A stretch of 64,000 nt of DNA from Arthrobacter sp. JZ12 (GTDB taxonomy: Bacteria; Actinomycetota; Actinomycetes; Actinomycetales; Micrococcaceae), in NCBI RefSeq assembly GCF_035189165.1, contig NZ_CP045246.1, positions 2,480,001 to 2,544,000 of the forward strand, written 5' to 3'. A program made the position numbers and the translations under genes. Positions 26,262-36,298 of the stretch are shown here, one piece after another (position 1 is the stretch's first letter; each line of letters opens with the position of its first letter). A model generated the notes under the pieces. The model searched no databases, was not told the DNA's origin, and saw only the letters and a program-made list of their open reading frames with translations.

Positions 26262-26984
26262 ATGGCTCTTGAGATGAATCTCGAGCCCGGAACCGTTTCG
26301 ATCATCCAGTTGGCATGGTCAAGGCTGTTGGGGTTCGACGACGCCGCCATGGCCGCGGGTCACGGGCGGATCTACCGCGAGGACAGTACCGGCACCCTGC
26401 TCACCTTCGTCTCCTTGTTCGGCAATGAGGCGCTGGTGGGCCCCTCCTGGGCGCTGGATGCCGCGCGGAACCTTTCGGGCGAGGAGCTTGCCCGCCATTC
26501 AACCCTGCTGTCGCTGAGCCTTCCGCACGGAGGGCGTGCCCTGGGAGAAGCCTCCCTGTACTTCTGTGACACCCTTCCGTCATTTCCTCAGGAGGGCCCT
26601 CCTGTCAGCAGCGATCCCGAACATGTGCGCGCACTTGAGCGGCTCTGCCCTCCGGATGACGTTGCCGAAGTTCAGCTCAGCAGCATGGAGCAGAACTGTA
26701 TCCTCGTGGACGACCGTTCGGATCCGCCCGCACCTCTGGCCGGTGCCGGCTATGACATCTGGGGCGGAATCCTTGCCCACGTCGTAGTGCTGACTGCCCC
26801 GGATGAACGACGCCGGGGCAGGGCCACCTATGCGGCTTCCGTGGCGGTGGAGGAGGCGATGGCGGCAGGCCTGATTCCGCAGTGGCGGGCGCGGGTGGGC
26901 AACGCGGCCTCGCAGCGGACGGCGCTGAGGGCAGGTTTTATCTACGCCGGGACGCAGACGTCAGTGGTCCTGGAGTCCCCCTGA
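26262..26984 (+). CDS. GNAT family N-acetyltransferase
   Basis: The C-terminal half of this 240-residue protein fits a GNAT fold: VVVLTAPDERRRGRATYAASVAVEEAM resembles the acetyl-CoA binding strand and loop, and NAASQRTALRAGFIYAGTQ the final helix-strand. The N-terminal 150 residues have no motif I recognise. It may act on a small molecule or protein amine. It has a terminator directly downstream. Confidence 0.75.
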   Translation: MALEMNLEPGTVSIIQLAWSRLLGFDDAAMAAGHGRIYREDSTGTLLTFVSLFGNEALVGPSWALDAARNLSGEELARHSTLLSLSLPHGGRALGEASLYFCDTLPSFPQEGPPVSSDPEHVRALERLCPPDDVAEVQLSSMEQNCILVDDRSDPPAPLAGAGYDIWGGILAHVVVLTAPDERRRGRATYAASVAVEEAMAAGLIPQWRARVGNAASQRTALRAGFIYAGTQTSVVLESP

Positions 26985-26997
26985 GCAACAGCGGACC

Positions 26998-27017
26998 GGG
27001 CACGTGGTGCCCTTTTG
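26998..27017 (+). terminator. Terminator after the GNAT gene
   Basis: GGGCAC and GTGCCC (26998-27003 with 27007-27012) form a short hairpin, followed by TTTTGT. It lies 13 nt past the stop. Confidence 0.65.
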
Positions 27018-27020
27018 TCC

Positions 27021-27422
27021 CTACGGGAACAGCGTCAGCATCTCCGCCCGGCCGAACATCTCAGCGGCTGCGCGGGCCGAGGGCGTCCCGGCATCGGGAT
27101 CCGCACCACCCTCAAGCAGGGCCTCCACGACGTCCTCGTAACCCTTGAAGACAGCTCCGGCCAGCGGGGTCTGCCCGCGGTCATTGGCGGCGTTGACGTC
27201 GACGCCACGGGCCAGGAGGTCCCGCACCACCGCAGCATGACCGTTGTACGCGGCAAGCATCAGCAGGCTGTCACCCGCCGAGTTGGTCAGCGTGGGCGGG
27301 ACACCCGCGTCGAGATAGCGGCCCAGCGTTGCGCCGTCGCCCTCGCGGGCAGCATCCATCAGTCGGTGCGCCAGCGCGATCGCAGCATCCGCCGAAGAAT
27401 CCCCGCTGTCCTGTACGGTCAC
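27021..27422 (-). CDS. Ankyrin-repeat protein
   Basis: A 133-residue protein made of about three ankyrin repeats (GDSLLMLAAYNGHAAVVRDLL, then GQTPLAGAVFKGYEDVVEALLEGGADPDAG, in part). Such repeats bind other proteins. The GTG start overlaps the stop of the upstream YgfZ-like gene by 4 bp (GTGA), so the two are co-translated and probably co-expressed. The binding partner is unknown. Confidence 0.88.
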   Translation of the reverse strand: MTVQDSGDSSADAAIALAHRLMDAAREGDGATLGRYLDAGVPPTLTNSAGDSLLMLAAYNGHAAVVRDLLARGVDVNAANDRGQTPLAGAVFKGYEDVVEALLEGGADPDAGTPSARAAAEMFGRAEMLTLFP

Positions 27423-28504
27423 AGCCGTCCGCCTCTCATCAGTCCTGCGGGACGCCCAACCACCTGGCCGGCGTCCGTTGCAACGATCAACTCCTGCGCC
27501 GCCGCGTAGCGTTCGTCGCCGTCAACCACTTCCAGGGCAGCCTCCGGATCTACGCTCCGCTTGATCACCGCAAGCCCCACGGCACCCATCTCGTAGTGCT
27601 GACCGACAGACGTCAGCGTCCCCACGCTGCGTCCGCCAACGACGACGTCGCTCCCCCGCACGGGCAGCGTGTGCTGGCTGCCGTCCAACTGTAGAAAGAC
27701 GAGCCTCCGCGGCGGGTGCCCGAGGTTATGCACCCGGGCGATGGTTTCCTGGCCCTTGTAGCATCCCTTCGCCAAATGCACGGCAGTGCGAAGGAGGTCC
27801 AGTTCGTGCGGGATGGTGCGTTCATCGGTTTCCGACCCCAGCCGCGGACGCCACGCCGCAATGCGCAGCGCTTCCGAGGCCATCACTCCGGCCAGCTGCA
27901 GCCCGTCGACAGCTTCCGCCAGCTCTACACGAGGAATTAGGTACTCCCGCCAGGGCCGCTCCCGGCCGGGATGCGAGCCGTCCGCGACCACGCTGTACGA
28001 ATAGCCGCCCGTCCGCACGTTGGGCCAGGCGTCCTCCCAGGTGAGGTTCCCGGCGAACCGGTCCACCGGCGCAACCGAGCCGACCGTGGCCCACTCGCCG
28101 GTAACGTCCGCTACCTCGACGCGCAGCATGAACTTCATCCGATTGAGCCATTCAGCGAGCGGAGCTGCTTCCCAGGCCTCGGTCAGCAGCCAGGTGGTGG
28201 CGCCGTCGTCGACCACCTTGGGGCTGTATTCAATCCGCCCCTGCACCGTCAGAAGGAGGGTCTCGGTGGACTCACCCGGGACCAGGTTCAGAAGCAGCTG
28301 CGAGGAAAGCGTGTTCAGCCAGCTGAGGCGGTCCGGTCCCGACACGGTGACCACACCGCGATGGGAAAGGTCGACGACGGCTGAGCCGCGGGCGAGCAGC
28401 CGCTGCTCCCGCAGCGGGTCGCCATAGTGCGCGGCGACGCCCTGGTCAGGAGCGCCGGCTTCAACGGCTCCGGGCACGGCAAGGAGCGGGCTGGTGTAAC
28501 TCAT
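27419..28504 (-). CDS. Folate-binding protein YgfZ/GcvT family
   Basis: YgfZ proteins bind tetrahydrofolate and support maturation or repair of iron-sulfur enzymes. The 361-residue protein has the signature KGCYKGQE at 246-253 with the essential cysteine, and the GcvT-type aminomethyltransferase fold. It overlaps the ankyrin gene by 4 bp. It is not a glycine-cleavage T protein, as it is shorter and carries the KGCYxGQE signature. Confidence 0.92.
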   Translation of the reverse strand: MSYTSPLLAVPGAVEAGAPDQGVAAHYGDPLREQRLLARGSAVVDLSHRGVVTVSGPDRLSWLNTLSSQLLLNLVPGESTETLLLTVQGRIEYSPKVVDDGATTWLLTEAWEAAPLAEWLNRMKFMLRVEVADVTGEWATVGSVAPVDRFAGNLTWEDAWPNVRTGGYSYSVVADGSHPGRERPWREYLIPRVELAEAVDGLQLAGVMASEALRIAAWRPRLGSETDERTIPHELDLLRTAVHLAKGCYKGQETIARVHNLGHPPRRLVFLQLDGSQHTLPVRGSDVVVGGRSVGTLTSVGQHYEMGAVGLAVIKRSVDPEAALEVVDGDERYAAAQELIVATDAGQVVGRPAGLMRGGRL

Positions 28505-28546
28505 ATTGTTGGCAACATTCCGGACCGTCGACGCTATTCCGGACGC

Positions 28547-29146
28547 TCAGGCACTCTTGCGAAGGATGGCGGAAGCATGCGGTTCAAGCGCATTGCCCTC
28601 GGCCGCAATGTCCCAGCGCCAGTAAAGGTCCCCGTTGACCAGGCCGAACAGCCGCGTTGCGGCGGAATAGTCCTTGGAGTGCTGTCCACGCATCACGAGG
28701 TCCGTGCTGAGCTGGATCTGGGGGCCTTTGATGGTCCCGTAGTACAGCTCAGCTATCCCGCCCGGATGAACGATGGTCGCCGTGATGTCGAAGCCGCCCG
28801 CATCGTTACGGAACTGCTCAACCTCGTCGGCGCTTTTGAGCGCGGGAACAATGTCCGCGGGAGACAGACCGGGCCCGACGTCGGCGTCGTTCAGTTTCCG
28901 GTCCAACGCCCAGAACCCGGTCTCCACAGACAGGGGACGAAGCGTGTTCCCGTCCTCGTCGGTGAGCCAGGTTTCAGCGGTGTACTGCACATACGGGAGC
29001 CCGTGCTGCGTGAAGCTTGCCCGCTGGAAGAAGTGCTCAGAGTCCGCGTTGCCCTCGCCGAGCCTGCCGGACCCTTCCCAGGTGCCAAGCAGCCAGGAGA
29101 GAGGGACCAGCTCAGGTGTCAGGTCTGTCGGAATCTCGAACGACAT
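28547..29146 (-). CDS. Nitrobindin-like heme-binding beta-barrel protein
   Basis: The 199-residue protein has the nitrobindin/FABP-like barrel signature LLGTWEGSGRLGEG near residue 20 and a C-terminal histidine in LEPHASAIL, the position used as proximal heme ligand in nitrobindins. Such proteins bind ferric heme and can isomerise peroxynitrite. It lies 13 nt after a 37-codon membrane gene and 42 nt before YgfZ, suggesting one transcript. Confidence 0.88.
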   Translation of the reverse strand: MSFEIPTDLTPELVPLSWLLGTWEGSGRLGEGNADSEHFFQRASFTQHGLPYVQYTAETWLTDEDGNTLRPLSVETGFWALDRKLNDADVGPGLSPADIVPALKSADEVEQFRNDAGGFDITATIVHPGGIAELYYGTIKGPQIQLSTDLVMRGQHSKDYSAATRLFGLVNGDLYWRWDIAAEGNALEPHASAILRKSA

Positions 29147-29159
29147 GGATCAGCGAAGG

Positions 29160-29273
29160 CTACTTCTGGCCCTTGTACAGGCGGGCGATAACGAGTGCGG
29201 CGAACCCGGCCATACCCAGTCCCGCGACGACCAGCAGCGAAATGAAGAAGATTTCCAGCGCAAGAATAGACAT
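29160..29273 (-). CDS. 37-residue single-helix membrane protein
   Basis: A short frame from ATG 29273 to TAG 29160 encodes a peptide beginning MSILALEIFF, with one long hydrophobic segment and a basic end (RLYKGQK). A purine-rich site (GGATGGGGGC) is directly upstream. It ends 13 nt before the nitrobindin-like gene on the same strand. Function unknown; reading-frame quality and context support a real gene. Confidence 0.65.
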   Translation of the reverse strand: MSILALEIFFISLLVVAGLGMAGFAALVIARLYKGQK

Positions 29274-29315
29274 GCCCCCATCCTAACGCGCCGAAAGTGG
29301 CCACCAGTGAATGTG

Positions 29316-30059
29316 TCAGCTCAGCAGGAGCCGTTCCAGGAAGTAGACAAGGGCGCCCATCCCGAGCACCGGTGATACTCCGGCGGCAAGGGTGGCCACA
29401 GTGTTCAGCGGCTCATCCCGGCTGATTACCATGCGGCGTCCGGCCATCACGACTGCCCCGCAAACCGCGCCGATAACGGCAGCAGCGGCTCCCTGCACAT
29501 CGGTGAACACCAGCGCGCAGAGTGGGCCGGCGAGCGCAGCCAGCGCCACGCCGAGGGGCGCGGCAAGCCGGTCCGGCAAGGGCAGGGCTGCCACTGCGAT
29601 GGCCACGAGCACGCTGATGCCAGTGACAAGCGCCACACCCGATTGACCCGCATTGACGGTGAGGTTATCCGCACCGACCCAACCCGCTCCCAGGGCAATC
29701 AGGAGAACGCCGGAGCTTGCGCCGAGCGTTGACTCCAGCCGATGGCTCTGGCCGGTGCCGCGAATGAGCTGGATGAGGAAGATCCCGCCGACGCCGAGGG
29801 CCACCGCAATGGGAAGCCAGGTCAGCGCCGCTCCTGCGGGGGACAGATAAGCGGCGATACTCGCGGCCAGCGCGCTTAGCGCGATGGCGGTGGTCTGGCT
29901 CTTACGTGCTGGTACCCCCATGATGTGCGGCCAGCCGATGGCCGCAACCACCACAAGGACGGCAACAACAACGACGACGGCCGCCGGCGACACGTAGGAA
30001 GCCCCCACGATCGCCGCCAGGGCTCCTGCCGCAGCCAGTGCCGCCGTCAACATCCTCAC
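29316..30059 (-). CDS. Polytopic membrane protein of unknown function
   Basis: The 247-residue protein is mostly hydrophobic, with about eight predicted membrane helices rich in Ala/Val/Gly, and one conserved-looking loop (IGWPHIMGVPARKSQT). I recognise no family motif. It is divergent from glnR and 42 nt upstream of the 37-residue membrane gene, so it could head that run. Confidence 0.75.
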   Translation of the reverse strand: MRMLTAALAAAGALAAIVGASYVSPAAVVVVVAVLVVVAAIGWPHIMGVPARKSQTTAIALSALAASIAAYLSPAGAALTWLPIAVALGVGGIFLIQLIRGTGQSHRLESTLGASSGVLLIALGAGWVGADNLTVNAGQSGVALVTGISVLVAIAVAALPLPDRLAAPLGVALAALAGPLCALVFTDVQGAAAAVIGAVCGAVVMAGRRMVISRDEPLNTVATLAAGVSPVLGMGALVYFLERLLLS

Positions 30060-30251
30060 CGAAGCAATACTGCCCTACGCCTGCGGGCGCCGTCGAAAGC
30101 CGGGTTGGGGCGCAATGTTACGAACCTCTCGCGAGCACCCTCGCTATACTGAGCAAATCCGTTGCCGACCTGCTGGAACGGTTAAAACTGTCCGGCACCC
30201 GGTCTCCGCTGCGCCCGCCCGATGATGCGCGTCCCAACCCCTGGAGGACAA

Positions 30252-30956
30252 ATGCCGCACATCCTGATGCTGACCAACAGCCCGGGTTCGTCCGTGGACG
30301 TCCTCCCTGCCCTTGAACTGCTGAGCCACAAGGTGCACATCCTGCCAGCCGAACCTACGGCTCTGCTGGATACCGAGCCGTGCGACGTCGTCATCATCGA
30401 CGCGCGGAAGGACCTTGTGGGTGCGCGGTCGCTGACCCAGCTGCTGCGTGCCACCGGTCTGAGCGCACCCCTGATGCTTGTCCTCACCGAGGGCGGCATG
30501 GCGGCGGTCGCAGCGAACTGGCTCGCCGACGACGTCGTCCTGGACTCGGCGGGACCGGCGGAGGTTGAAGCGCGCCTGAGGTTGGTGATCGCGCGGTCCA
30601 CCACCGCCGCGGAGGAGGTCTCCAGCGAGATCCATGCCTCGGGAGTGGTCATCGACGAGGCCAGCTACACGGCGCGGGTTGGCGGTGAGCCGATGAACCT
30701 CACCTACAAGGAGTTCGAACTCCTCAAGTATCTCGCCCAGCACCCCGGCAGGGTCTTCACCCGAGACCAACTGCTGCACGAGGTCTGGGGCTACGACTAC
30801 TACGGCGGCACGCGCACCGTGGACGTTCACGTCCGCCGTCTCCGGGCAAAGCTCGGACCTGACCATGAGCAGCTGATCGGCACAGTGCGGAACGTCGGTT
30901 ACCGCTTCACCTTCACCCGGCAACCGGACGATTCCGCCGTGAACCAGCAGGCTTGA
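30252..30956 (+). CDS. glnR: Atypical OmpR-family regulator GlnR
   Basis: GlnR is the global nitrogen regulator of many actinobacteria. The 234-residue protein matches it closely: LTNSPGSS at the start, VIIDARKDL with Asp50, LTEGGMAAV, then the winged-helix domain ([40 protein letters not shown]). The usual acidic pair near the N-terminus is missing, as in known phosphorylation-independent GlnR. The ATG at 30252 follows GGAGGA. mshD lies downstream, a common arrangement. Confidence 0.93.
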   Translation: MPHILMLTNSPGSSVDVLPALELLSHKVHILPAEPTALLDTEPCDVVIIDARKDLVGARSLTQLLRATGLSAPLMLVLTEGGMAAVAANWLADDVVLDSAGPAEVEARLRLVIARSTTAAEEVSSEIHASGVVIDEASYTARVGGEPMNLTYKEFELLKYLAQHPGRVFTRDQLLHEVWGYDYYGGTRTVDVHVRRLRAKLGPDHEQLIGTVRNVGYRFTFTRQPDDSAVNQQA

Positions 30957-30968
30957 ACAGCCCAAAAC

Positions 30969-31004
30969 AAAGGCTCCCTCCCGCAGTGCGGAAGGGAGCC
31001 TTTT
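30969..31004 (+). terminator. Terminator of glnR
   Basis: An 11-bp outer stem (30969-30979 with 30993-31003) extends into a 4-bp inner stem and is followed by T-rich sequence. It starts 13 nt past the stop. Confidence 0.85.
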
Positions 31005-31180
31005 CTGTGGAGGACATACGGGTCGAACGTATCGCGGGCGCCCCACTGGCGCATCCCCCTCGCGCACCCATCGGAGGTCAGAGCCTCACCGGTGATCGAG
31101 CGCTTGAAAAGCCTACAACACACGGTCGACGCCGCCAAAACCCTCCCGGAACCGCAACCCCCGCGGCTACGCTTGAGCGC

Positions 31181-32182
31181 ATGACCGCAGCGAACATTCC
31201 CACCTGGCCTATCCTCACCGTCGACGGAGCCCCGCGGCAGGGCATGCTGGAGGACATCATCGGCCTTGCCCAGGCTGCCGAGGACGCGGACGGCAATCCC
31301 CCGCTTTCGGAACAGACGCTGGTCAACCTGCGCGCGGCCCACCTCCATCCGAATTCGCTTCTCGTCCTGGCTACCTACGCCAGCGACGCGAGACTCGACA
31401 GCGATACTGACGCGGACGAGGAACTGGCGGGAGTCGCCGTCGTGAGCTTCCCCCGGGTCGAAGGGCATCCCGGGGTGCTGGAGCTGGTAGTGCGGCCCAC
31501 CTACCGAAACCAGGGTGTGGGCAGCAGCCTGGTCCGGGCGCTGCAGGGCCATCAGCTGCCGGAGCTGAGGGCGTGGTCGCACGGCAACCATGCGGCCGCC
31601 GTCGAACTCGCCGCGAACGCCGGCTTCATTCCGGTCCGCGAGCTGTGGCGGATGCGGCAGACCCGGGCAGCGCTTGAGGCCTCGGTACCCGACATCGTGC
31701 TGCCCGCAGGCATGAAGCTGCGTTCATTCGAACCGGGGCACGACGAACAGGCGTGGCTGGATGCCAACGCGGCAGCCTTTGCACACCATCCCGAACAGGG
31801 CGAGACCACCCTTGAGGACCTCCAGGCCCGGATGGCGGAAGACTGGTTCGACCCTAAGGGCCTTATTCTCGCGGTCCGCGAATCGGACGACACGCTCCTG
31901 GGGTTCCACTGGACCAAAGTGCACCCCCGCAGCGGCAAGCACCCGGCGATCGGCGAGGTCTACGTGGTGGGCGTGACTCCCGCCGCGCAACGGACCGGAC
32001 TGGGCAAGGCCTTGACCATCGCCGGCATCGAACACCTGCATTCACTGGGCTTGCAGGCCATCATGCTGTACGTGGACGCGGACAACACCGCGGCGGTGTC
32101 CCTGTACCGGTCCCTCGGCTTCACCCGCTGGGATGTCGACGTGATGTACGCCCCTGCCGGCCAGGCCGAAAGCCCGGAGTAA
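31181..32182 (+). CDS. mshD: Mycothiol synthase
   Basis: MshD acetylates cysteinyl-glucosaminyl-inositol in the last step of mycothiol synthesis. The 333-residue protein has tandem GNAT domains: VVRPTYRNQGVGSSLV in the first, and VVGVTPAAQRTGLGKALT with DADNTAAVSLYRSLGF in the second. The ATG at 31181 starts the family sequence; the frame is open further upstream across the promoter region. It stands between glnR and ppk. Confidence 0.94.
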   Translation: MTAANIPTWPILTVDGAPRQGMLEDIIGLAQAAEDADGNPPLSEQTLVNLRAAHLHPNSLLVLATYASDARLDSDTDADEELAGVAVVSFPRVEGHPGVLELVVRPTYRNQGVGSSLVRALQGHQLPELRAWSHGNHAAAVELAANAGFIPVRELWRMRQTRAALEASVPDIVLPAGMKLRSFEPGHDEQAWLDANAAAFAHHPEQGETTLEDLQARMAEDWFDPKGLILAVRESDDTLLGFHWTKVHPRSGKHPAIGEVYVVGVTPAAQRTGLGKALTIAGIEHLHSLGLQAIMLYVDADNTAAVSLYRSLGFTRWDVDVMYAPAGQAESPE

Positions 32183-32272
32183 CAGAGCCGACAACTTGTA
32201 AGGTTGAGAGGGGCTTTCCCCGTCCGTTCACCGGCAGGATGCATGCCCCGCCAGACCCACGAAGGAGACACC

Positions 32273-34498
32273 ATGGAAGCCGAGACCGCCGCCCGCGTAC
32301 CCGTCCGGTACGGATCGTCGGAGGTGGCTCCTGCCCGTGCAACCCAGGACCGCATTGACATCCCCGATTTCGCGCCGAGCCTCCTGCCCGCCGGTGAGAT
32401 CACACCCGACCGTTTCCTCGACCGGGAGATCAGCTGGCTGCACTTCAACGCCCGCGTTCTCGAACTGGCCGAAGATCCGGACCTGCAGCTCCTGGAACGG
32501 GTCAACTTCCTCTCCATCTTCGCCTCCAACCTGGACGAGTTCTTCATGGTGAGGGTCGCCGGCCTCAAGCGGCGCATCGCCACCGGCCTGGCGGTTCCGT
32601 CAGCAGCCGGACTCAGCCCCATCGAGCAGCTCGAAACGATCATGGCAGAGGGGCTGGAACTGCAGCGGCGCCATGCGGCAGTTTTCGCGGACCAGATCCG
32701 GCCAGCCCTTGCCGCGGAGAATATTCACCTCACCACCTGGGATGAGCTGGACAGCGCAGCGCAGGGCGAGCTCAACAAGCTGTTCGCGCAGAAGGTCTTC
32801 CCGATCCTGACGCCGCTCGCAGTCGATCCGGCCCACCCGTTCCCCTACATCTCGGGCCTCTCGCTGAATCTCGCCGTCGTCGTCCGGAATCCAGTGAGCG
32901 ACAAGGAACTGTTCGCTCGCGTGAAGGTGCCCGACCAGCTTCCCCGCCTCATTCCCGTGGACGGACCCCGTGCAGGCAATGTCGCCGGTCGGATCGCGCG
33001 CTTCATTCCGCTGGAGGACGTCATCGCGGTCCATCTGGACCAGTTGTTCCCCGGCATGGAAGTCCTTGAACACCACACCTTCCGTGTGACACGCAACGAG
33101 GACCTCGAGGTTGAAGAGGACGACGCCGAGAACCTGCTGCAGGCGCTGGAAAAGGAACTGCTCCGCCGCCGTTTCGGCCCGCCGGTTCGCCTCGAGGTGA
33201 CCACGGACATCAACCCCAGCATCCGGGCGCTGCTCTCGCGCGAGCTGGGCGTCGAGGAAGCAGAGGTGTACGACCTTCCGGCACCCCTGGACCTGCGCGG
33301 CCTGAGCGTGATCTCACGAATCGACCGCGGGGACCTGCACTATCCCAAGCACGTCGCCCACACCAGCCGCGACCTCAACGAGAGTGAAACCTCCAAGGCC
33401 GCCAACGTCTTCGCGGCCATGCGCCGTCGGGACATCCTGCTGCACCACCCGTACGACTCCTTCTCGACGTCGGTCCAGGCATTCCTTGAGCAGGCAGCCC
33501 AGGACCCGAAGGTACAGGCGATCAAGCAGACCCTGTACCGGACTTCGGGTGACTCGCCCATCGTTGACGCCCTGATCGACGCAGCCGAGGCCGGCAAGCA
33601 GGTCCTCGCCCTGGTGGAAATCAAGGCACGGTTCGACGAGCAGGCCAACATCTCCTGGGCCCGCAAGCTTGAGCAGGCCGGTGTGCACGTTGTCTACGGC
33701 ATCGTGGGGCTCAAGACGCACTGCAAACTCTCCCTCGTGGTACGACAGGAAATCGACGGGCTGCGCCGCTACTGCCACATCGGCACCGGAAACTACCACC
33801 CGCGCACGGCACGCTACTACGAAGACCTCGGACTCCTCACCGCCAATGACCAGGTTGGCGAGGATCTGTCCCGGCTCTTCAACCAGCTCTCCGGTTACGC
33901 CCCGAAGTCAACCTTCAAGCGCCTCCTCGTAGCACCACGCTCCGTCCGATCCGGCCTGATCGAACGGATCGACCAGGAAATCGCCAACGCGCAGGCCGGC
34001 CTGGACGCACGCGTGATCATCAAGGTCAACTCGATCGTGGACGAAGCGCTCATCGACGCCCTGTACCGGGCCTCGCAGGCAGGCGTGCGGGTGGACGTCA
34101 TTGTCCGCGGCATCTGCTCAGTGCGTCCCGGAGTGCCCGGGCTCAGCGAGAACATCACCGTTCGTTCCATCCTGGGCCGCTTCCTCGAACACTCACGCGT
34201 CTTCGCGTTCGCGAACGGTGGCGATCCTGCCGTCTTCATCGGCTCGGCCGACATGATGCACCGCAACCTGGACCGCAGGGTCGAGGCTCTGGTCCAGCTG
34301 TCCTCGGCAGAGCACATCAACTACCTGATCTCACTCATGGACCGCTACCTGGACAGCGGAACCGCCAGCTGGCACCTGGACCTTGAGGGTCAGTGGACAC
34401 GGCACCACAAGGACGACGACGGCGAGCCCCTGAGCGACGTCCAGTCCTGGCTTCTGGCCTCCCGTTCGCGTGGCCGCCTGCGGCCCGCCCGCCGGTGA
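32273..34498 (+). CDS. ppk1: Polyphosphate kinase 1
   Basis: PPK1 polymerises the gamma-phosphate of ATP into polyphosphate. The 741-residue protein has the expected four-domain length. It carries the phosphorylated histidine His483 ([10 protein letters not shown]) and His502 ([11 protein letters not shown]), spaced 19 residues apart as in E. coli His435/His454, plus [16 protein letters not shown] near the C-terminus. The ATG at 32273 follows AAGGAG. Its stop overlaps the next start (TGATG). Confidence 0.97.
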   Translation: MEAETAARVPVRYGSSEVAPARATQDRIDIPDFAPSLLPAGEITPDRFLDREISWLHFNARVLELAEDPDLQLLERVNFLSIFASNLDEFFMVRVAGLKRRIATGLAVPSAAGLSPIEQLETIMAEGLELQRRHAAVFADQIRPALAAENIHLTTWDELDSAAQGELNKLFAQKVFPILTPLAVDPAHPFPYISGLSLNLAVVVRNPVSDKELFARVKVPDQLPRLIPVDGPRAGNVAGRIARFIPLEDVIAVHLDQLFPGMEVLEHHTFRVTRNEDLEVEEDDAENLLQALEKELLRRRFGPPVRLEVTTDINPSIRALLSRELGVEEAEVYDLPAPLDLRGLSVISRIDRGDLHYPKHVAHTSRDLNESETSKAANVFAAMRRRDILLHHPYDSFSTSVQAFLEQAAQDPKVQAIKQTLYRTSGDSPIVDALIDAAEAGKQVLALVEIKARFDEQANISWARKLEQAGVHVVYGIVGLKTHCKLSLVVRQEIDGLRRYCHIGTGNYHPRTARYYEDLGLLTANDQVGEDLSRLFNQLSGYAPKSTFKRLLVAPRSVRSGLIERIDQEIANAQAGLDARVIIKVNSIVDEALIDALYRASQAGVRVDVIVRGICSVRPGVPGLSENITVRSILGRFLEHSRVFAFANGGDPAVFIGSADMMHRNLDRRVEALVQLSSAEHINYLISLMDRYLDSGTASWHLDLEGQWTRHHKDDDGEPLSDVQSWLLASRSRGRLRPARR

Positions 34499-35463
34499 TG
34501 GCCCGGACAGACACCGCGGTGGCAAACACATCCACCGAGCAGCGCTCCGCCCTCGTCGCAGCCGGAGCGCTGTGTTGGAGAAAACGGCAGGGGCAGCTGG
34601 AGGTCCTGCTGATCCACCGGCCACGCTACGACGACTGGTCGTGGCCAAAGGGCAAGATTGATCCGGGCGAAACCACTCCGGAATGCGCGGTTCGCGAGGT
34701 CCGCGAAGAGGTAGGAATCACCATCAGGCTGGGGATCCCGCTGCCCACGATCGAATACCCGGTCTCGGCGGGACTCAAAGTTGTGCACTATTGGGCAGCG
34801 CGGGCCGAGGGACTGACTCCCAAGCCTGACGGGAAGGAGGTGGACGCCTTCCTCTGGTGCTCCCCCGAGCGGGCTGCGGAGCTCCTGAGCAACCCCTCTG
34901 ATAGGGAGCCCCTCGACGCGCTGGTGACGGCGGCGAACGAAGATGACCTGAGCACCTGGCCGCTGATCATCGTGCGTCACGCCAAAGCGAAGCCCCGCTC
35001 GTCTTGGACGCGTGCGGAGGGCGAGCGCCCGTTGGCGGCCACCGGCCGGCGCCAGGCCCTGGCGGTCAGCAAGCTGCTGCAGGCATGGTCGCCTGACCGC
35101 ATTGTGAGCAGCCCCTGGATCCGCTGCGTGCAGACCATAATGCCGTACGTGAAGGAGTCCGGCGCAAGGCTCAAACTGGTGGACGCGATTACCGAGCGGG
35201 ACGCCGCACGCAAACCTGACAGGGCCAGGGGCGCCGTCGGGAAGCTGTTCGACCGCAGGGTGCCGGTCGCACTGTGCACCCACCGCCCGGTGCTTCCACT
35301 GGTCCTCGATGTCCTCCGGGCCCATATGCCCATGCGCCTGGCCAACGCCCTTCCGACAACGGACCCCTACCTGGCGCCGGGTGAGGCCATCATCTGCCAG
35401 GTGAGCAGCAAGAATCACGGCAGGGTGGTGTCCGTCGAGCAGTTCCGGGCGTATGACGACTGA
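34498..35463 (+). CDS. Nudix hydrolase fused to histidine phosphatase (MutT1-like)
   Basis: The 321-residue protein joins an N-terminal Nudix domain (complete Nudix box at 52-74) to a C-terminal RHG-type phosphatase domain (VRHAKAKP, His161). This is the architecture of mycobacterial MutT1, which hydrolyses 8-oxo-GTP and diadenosine polyphosphates and also lies beside ppk. The ATG at 34498 shares one base with the ppk stop, so the genes are translationally coupled. Confidence 0.92.
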   Translation: MARTDTAVANTSTEQRSALVAAGALCWRKRQGQLEVLLIHRPRYDDWSWPKGKIDPGETTPECAVREVREEVGITIRLGIPLPTIEYPVSAGLKVVHYWAARAEGLTPKPDGKEVDAFLWCSPERAAELLSNPSDREPLDALVTAANEDDLSTWPLIIVRHAKAKPRSSWTRAEGERPLAATGRRQALAVSKLLQAWSPDRIVSSPWIRCVQTIMPYVKESGARLKLVDAITERDAARKPDRARGAVGKLFDRRVPVALCTHRPVLPLVLDVLRAHMPMRLANALPTTDPYLAPGEAIICQVSSKNHGRVVSVEQFRAYDD

Positions 35464-35488
35464 TTTCGGCTCGACTAGGCTGGACTGC

Positions 35489-36298
35489 GTGACTACCCCG
35501 GTTCCCACACCCTACGAAGACCTGCTCCGCGACGTCCTGGCGAACGGCACGCCGAAATCTGACCGCACCGGAACCGGCACCCGGAGTGTCTTTGGAAGAC
35601 AGCTCCGCTTCGACCTCAGCCGGTCCTTCCCGCTGATCACCACCAAACGGGTGCACTTCAAATCCGTCGCCCTGGAGCTTCTGTGGTTCCTGCGCGGTGA
35701 TTCGAATGTGCGGTGGCTCCAGGAGCGCGGCGTGCGGATCTGGAATGAGTGGGCCGACGAGTCCGGCGAGCTTGGACCTGTCTACGGCGTGCAGTGGCGA
35801 TCATGGCCCACGCCCGACGGCGGCCACATTGACCAGATTGAACGGCTGATCGATGGCCTGAAGGCCAATCCCGATTCACGCCGTCACATCGTCTCGGCCT
35901 GGAATGTCGCCGAGATCGAGAACATGGCCCTGCCGCCCTGCCACGCCTTCTTCCAGTTCTACGTGGCCGACGGCAGACTGTCCTGCCAGCTGTACCAGCG
36001 GTCCGCTGACATGTTCCTCGGGGTCCCGTTCAACATAGCGTCCTACGCCCTGCTCACCCTCATGATCGCCCAGCAGGTTGGGCTGGAGCCCGGCGAGTTC
36101 ATCTGGACCGGCGGCGATGTCCACATCTACGACGACCATCTGGAGCAGGTGGCCGAGCAGCTTTCCCGCGACCCCTATCCCTATCCCACGCTGCGGATCA
36201 ATCGGAAGCCGGAGACCATCTTCGACTACCAACTGGAGGACTTCGTGGTGGAGAACTATCAGCACCACCCCACGATCAAGGCTCCGATCGCGGTATGA
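35489..36298 (+). CDS. thyA: Thymidylate synthase
   Basis: ThyA methylates dUMP to dTMP using methylene-tetrahydrofolate. The 269-residue protein has the catalytic cysteine Cys151 in [21 protein letters not shown], and [17 protein letters not shown] chose the GTG at 35489 ([13 protein letters not shown]), because PTPYEDLL is near the family start; an ATG at 35453 inside the previous gene would add 12 residues. The next gene, folA, overlaps by 4 bp. Confidence 0.96.
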   Translation: MTTPVPTPYEDLLRDVLANGTPKSDRTGTGTRSVFGRQLRFDLSRSFPLITTKRVHFKSVALELLWFLRGDSNVRWLQERGVRIWNEWADESGELGPVYGVQWRSWPTPDGGHIDQIERLIDGLKANPDSRRHIVSAWNVAEIENMALPPCHAFFQFYVADGRLSCQLYQRSADMFLGVPFNIASYALLTLMIAQQVGLEPGEFIWTGGDVHIYDDHLEQVAEQLSRDPYPYPTLRINRKPETIFDYQLEDFVVENYQHHPTIKAPIAV

